From the NCBI RefSeq assembly GCF_008123965.1, contig NZ_VSTH01000035.1, positions 1 to 64,000 on the forward strand: a DNA stretch of 64,000 nucleotides, written 5' to 3'. Below are positions 61,572-64,000 of the stretch, in pieces. Source of the DNA: Bradyrhizobium hipponense. GTDB lineage: Bacteria > Pseudomonadota > Alphaproteobacteria > Rhizobiales > Xanthobacteraceae. A program made the position numbers and the translations under genes. The notes beneath the pieces were generated by a model. The model did no database searches, was not told the origin of the DNA, and worked only from the letters and a program-made list of their open reading frames with translations. Every line of letters begins with the position of its first letter. Position 1 is the first letter of the stretch.

Positions 61572-62984
61572 TCATTCGGCCCGCGCCTTCAACGCCCGCC
61601 GCATCACGTCCCACATCCGCGGATCGTTCGATTGCGCCACGTTGAAGCGCAGGAAGCTCGTTGCCGTCTCCGACACGCTGAACACGTTGCCAGGCGCCAG
61701 CACGACATCCTCTTCGAGCGCGGCCCGCGCGACCTGCGTGGCATCCCGTTCGCCGGGAAGACGGCACCAGAGAAAGAACCCGCCGCGCGGCATCAGCCAG
61801 GGCTCGAGTCCCAAGCCCTGAAGCTTGCGCGCGACCTCGCGCCGCGCCCGCGCGAGCCTTTGCCTGAGCTCGTCCATGTGCTTGCGATAGCTGCCGCCGG
61901 CCAGGACGCCTGCGATGATTGCGGTCGCGACCGGGCTCGGGCCACCAAAACTGGTTGCGACCTGGAGGTCGACGAGGTGCTCGATCCAGTCGGCGCGCGC
62001 GGCGATATAGCCGCAGCGCACCGAGGCCGACAGCGTCTTGGAGAAACTGCCGATGCGGATCACGCGGGCTAGCCCGTCTAGCGCGGCAAGACGCGGCGAG
62101 CGCTCCGGCTCGAAATCGCCGAAGATATCGTCCTCGATGATGGTGAGGTCGTGCGCGGCGGCGGCAGTCAAAAGCCGGTGCGCGGTCGGAAGCGACAGCG
62201 TCGCGCCGGTCGGATTGTGCAGCGCTGAATTGGTGATGTAGAGCCTGGGACGTTCGCTGGCGAGGATCGCTTCGAAGCGCGCGACGTCCGGGCCTGACAG
62301 CGTGTAGGGCACGCCGAGGATTTTCACCTGATGCGCCCGCAGCAGCGCGCGAAAATTGAAATAGCAGGGATCGTCGACCAGCACCGTATCGCCGGGGCGA
62401 AGCAGGAAGCGGCAAACGAGATCGGTGGCCTGCGTGCCCGAGCCCGTCAGCATGAGTTGGTCGATCGACGCCTCGATCGCGTCTTCGGCGAGGCGCGCGA
62501 GCAGCAGCCGGCGCAGCGCAGGCGCACCGCGCGTGCTGCCATAGTCGGTCAGCAAGCTCGCATCGGCGTGCGCGAGCACGGCCCGGCGCAATGCCGCCTC
62601 GGGCATCCAGTCCGGCGGCAGCCAGCCGCAGCCGGGCTTTGGCACCGCGTCGTCGGCATCGAGCGACTGCCGCGACACCCAGAACGGATCGACCGCCCGG
62701 TCGCGGCGCGGCTCGACCTCCGCAAGCGCGAGCGGCGGCATGACCGTCGGCGACACATAGAAGCCCGCGCCGCGACGGGCGCGGATCAGGCCTTCGGCGG
62801 CGAGGCGGTCATAGGCTTCCACCACGGTGGAGGGCGAAACGCTCATGCTCGCAGCAAGGCTGCGGATCGACGGCAGGCGGTCGCCGGCACTGAGTGCGCG
62901 GCCCGCGATCTTGGCGCGGATCGCGCTGATCACGTCGATGGTCCGCGTTCCGCCCCGCCCCTTCGTTAGCGCCTCGCCGTCCAA
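61572..62984 (-). CDS. MocR-family PLP-dependent transcriptional regulator
   Basis: A 470-residue protein with an N-terminal GntR winged helix (RSLAASMSVSPSTVVEAYDRL) and a large aminotransferase-like domain with the PLP lysine in GSFSKTLSASVRCGY and NPTGATLSLP. MocR regulators sense amino acids or vitamin B6 and often control a divergent transporter, as here. The frame is open to 63098, but a start there would place the operator inside the gene; a TTG at 62984 has GGAAGG 9 nt upstream and is preferred. Confidence 0.87.
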   Translation of the reverse strand: MDGEALTKGRGGTRTIDVISAIRAKIAGRALSAGDRLPSIRSLAASMSVSPSTVVEAYDRLAAEGLIRARRGAGFYVSPTVMPPLALAEVEPRRDRAVDPFWVSRQSLDADDAVPKPGCGWLPPDWMPEAALRRAVLAHADASLLTDYGSTRGAPALRRLLLARLAEDAIEASIDQLMLTGSGTQATDLVCRFLLRPGDTVLVDDPCYFNFRALLRAHQVKILGVPYTLSGPDVARFEAILASERPRLYITNSALHNPTGATLSLPTAHRLLTAAAAHDLTIIEDDIFGDFEPERSPRLAALDGLARVIRIGSFSKTLSASVRCGYIAARADWIEHLVDLQVATSFGGPSPVATAIIAGVLAGGSYRKHMDELRQRLARARREVARKLQGLGLEPWLMPRGGFFLWCRLPGERDATQVARAALEEDVVLAPGNVFSVSETATSFLRFNVAQSNDPRMWDVMRRALKARAE

Positions 62985-63002
62985 GCTGTATTGCCTTCCG
63001 TA

Positions 63003-63030
63003 CCAGTACAATTTTGCCAGATTGTACTGG
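63003..63030. promoter_or_regulatory. Perfect inverted-repeat operator between the MocR regulator and EamA transporter genes
   Basis: CCAGTACAAT (63003-63012) and ATTGTACTGG (63021-63030) are perfect complements with an 8-nt spacer. The site lies in the divergent promoter region, 19 bp from the proposed regulator start and about 62 bp from the transporter start. A dimeric GntR-type domain would be expected to bind it. Confidence 0.75.
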
Positions 63031-63092
63031 ATTGTCGCTGGTTTCGCCACCGGTTCGGGGCGAGGATCGCCGCCCGAAAATAGCGAGGCGAT

Positions 63093-63965
63093 ATGCAATC
63101 CGCGGGCGGTGGTTGGGGTAACGGGCTCCCGAATGGCCTTTTGGGCGTCATCATCTTCAGCGGCTCGCTGCCGGCAACGCGTGTCGCGGTCGGCGGCTTC
63201 TCCGCGCTGTTCCTGACCTCGGCCCGCGCCGTCATCGCCGCGCTGCTAGGAGCGGCTGTGCTCGGCCTGCTCCGTCAGGCGCGGCCCGAGCGCAACGATC
63301 TTGCGTCGCTTGCCATCGTCTCGCTCGGGGTCGTCATCGGCTTTCCCTTGCTGACGGCGCTCGCGCTCCAGCACATCACGTCCGCGCATTCGATCGTCTT
63401 CATCGGCCTGCTGCCGCTGTCGACCGCGGTGTTCGGGGTGTTGCGTGGGGGCGAGCGGCCGCAGCCGCCGTTCTGGCTGTTCGCGGTTCTCGGCAGCGCC
63501 ACGGTGGCCGGCTTCGCGCTGACCAACGACGGCACCGCGTCAGTCACCGGTGACCTGCTGATGGTGGCCGCGATCGTGCAGTGCGGACTCGGCTATGCCG
63601 AAGGCGCCGCGCTGTCGCGTCGCCTCGGCGGCTGGCAGGTGATCTCCTGGGCGCTGTTGCTGGCGCTGCCGTTGATGGTGCCGGTCGCGGTTTGGACCTG
63701 GCCTTCGACCTGGGCCGGCGTCAGCGTCCCTGCCTGGATCGGGCTCGCCTACGTCTCGATCTTCAGCATGTTCGTCGGCTTCATCTTCTGGTACCGCGGG
63801 CTCGCGACCGGCGGCATCGCGCGCGTGGGTCAGTTGCAACAGCTGCAGCCGTTCTTCGGTCTGGCGCTCGCCGGCTTGGTTCTGCACGAGCCGATCGCAT
63901 GGAGCATGATCGCCGCGACCGCGCTTGTGGTGGTCTGCGTCGTCGTCGCGCGGCGGTTTGCGTGA
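63093..63965 (+). CDS. DMT-superfamily transporter (EamA family)
   Basis: A 290-residue protein with about ten hydrophobic helices and two EamA repeats (about 10-125, 145-285). FSGSLPATRVAVGGFSALFLTSARA and the late ARVGQLQQLQPFFGLALAGLVLHE are typical. GAGG precedes the ATG at 63093. It is divergent from the MocR-type gene and presumably its target; such transporters often export amino acids. The substrate is unknown. Confidence 0.88.
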   Translation: MQSAGGGWGNGLPNGLLGVIIFSGSLPATRVAVGGFSALFLTSARAVIAALLGAAVLGLLRQARPERNDLASLAIVSLGVVIGFPLLTALALQHITSAHSIVFIGLLPLSTAVFGVLRGGERPQPPFWLFAVLGSATVAGFALTNDGTASVTGDLLMVAAIVQCGLGYAEGAALSRRLGGWQVISWALLLALPLMVPVAVWTWPSTWAGVSVPAWIGLAYVSIFSMFVGFIFWYRGLATGGIARVGQLQQLQPFFGLALAGLVLHEPIAWSMIAATALVVVCVVVARRFA

Positions 63966-63976
63966 GGGCAAGTTTC

Positions 63977-64000
63977 ATGTGGCCTTACTTCCTGCCCGGC
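63977..64000 (+). CDS. Possible start of a further gene, cut by the window edge
   Basis: ATG at 63977, with GAGGG 8 nt upstream, opens a frame (MWPYFLPG) that runs off the end. Only eight codons are visible, so no identity can be given. Confidence 0.3.

Noticed and set aside
60724..62415. 563-codon minus-strand open frame across the GDYXXLXY and MocR genes
   Set aside because: It shares sequence with the MocR gene in the wrong frame and lacks any family pattern.

Overview
The window is high-GC alphaproteobacterial chromosome, most likely Bradyrhizobium or a close Nitrobacteraceae relative. The basis is the codon use, the atpHAGDC cluster without F0 genes, the mdh-sucC-sucD-sucA-sucB-lpdA order with an SDR gene before lpdA, the DUF2157/GDYXXLXY pair, and many ~70-170 bp palindromic intergenic repeats, most bounded by GTCAT/ATGAC-like ends. 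Genus is an inference; no 16S gene is present.

Layout. 0.1-5.9 kb: Bax-inhibitor-1 protein (minus), a YbbA/YbbP-type ABC exporter (minus), a TesA-like esterase and an RNA 2',3'-cyclic phosphodiesterase (plus). 6-18.1 kb: zapE, then a TCA block: mdh, sucC, a small DUF1579-like gene, sucD, sucA, sucB, an SDR gene and lpdA. This supplies malate dehydrogenase, succinyl-CoA ligase and the complete 2-oxoglutarate dehydrogenase complex. 18-23.5 kb: two membrane proteins, xerC, priA, rlpA. 24.2-29.3 kb: F1-ATPase genes atpH-A-G-D-C, with repeats lodged between atpA/atpG and atpD/atpC. 29.5-31.1 kb: a membrane class III cyclase with three Cys-pair repeats. 31.3-35.7 kb: a small enzyme cluster (alpha/beta hydrolase, NDH-2-like flavoprotein, metallo-beta-lactamase-fold protein, SDR) that may be acquired.

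36-52.6 kb is almost entirely minus strand and follows the alphaproteobacterial order rplU-rpmA-(GNAT)-obgE-proB-proA-nadD-rsfS-rlmH-envC-ctpA-yibQ-rppH. Departures are a formylglycine-type sulfatase between obgE and proB, a parDE toxin-antitoxin pair between proB and proA, an EamA transporter on the opposite strand, and a duplicated rppH. This block links ribosome assembly, proline and NAD synthesis, and cell-wall hydrolase control.

53-55.8 kb holds a ROK-family protein whose motif order looks circularly permuted, an alpha/beta hydrolase and tRNA-Ser(CGA). Immediately after the tRNA (55.75-59.6 kb) is a small accessory island: a DUF4062-like conflict-system protein, an XRE/ImmA-IrrE metallopeptidase and a DUF4411 PIN-like protein. 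59.7-64 kb: the DUF2157 and GDYXXLXY membrane pair, then a MocR-type PLP regulator divergent from an EamA transporter across a perfect 10-bp inverted-repeat operator.

The best candidates for something new are the permuted ROK protein, the tRNA-Ser island, the MocR operator and the triple-repeat cyclase.
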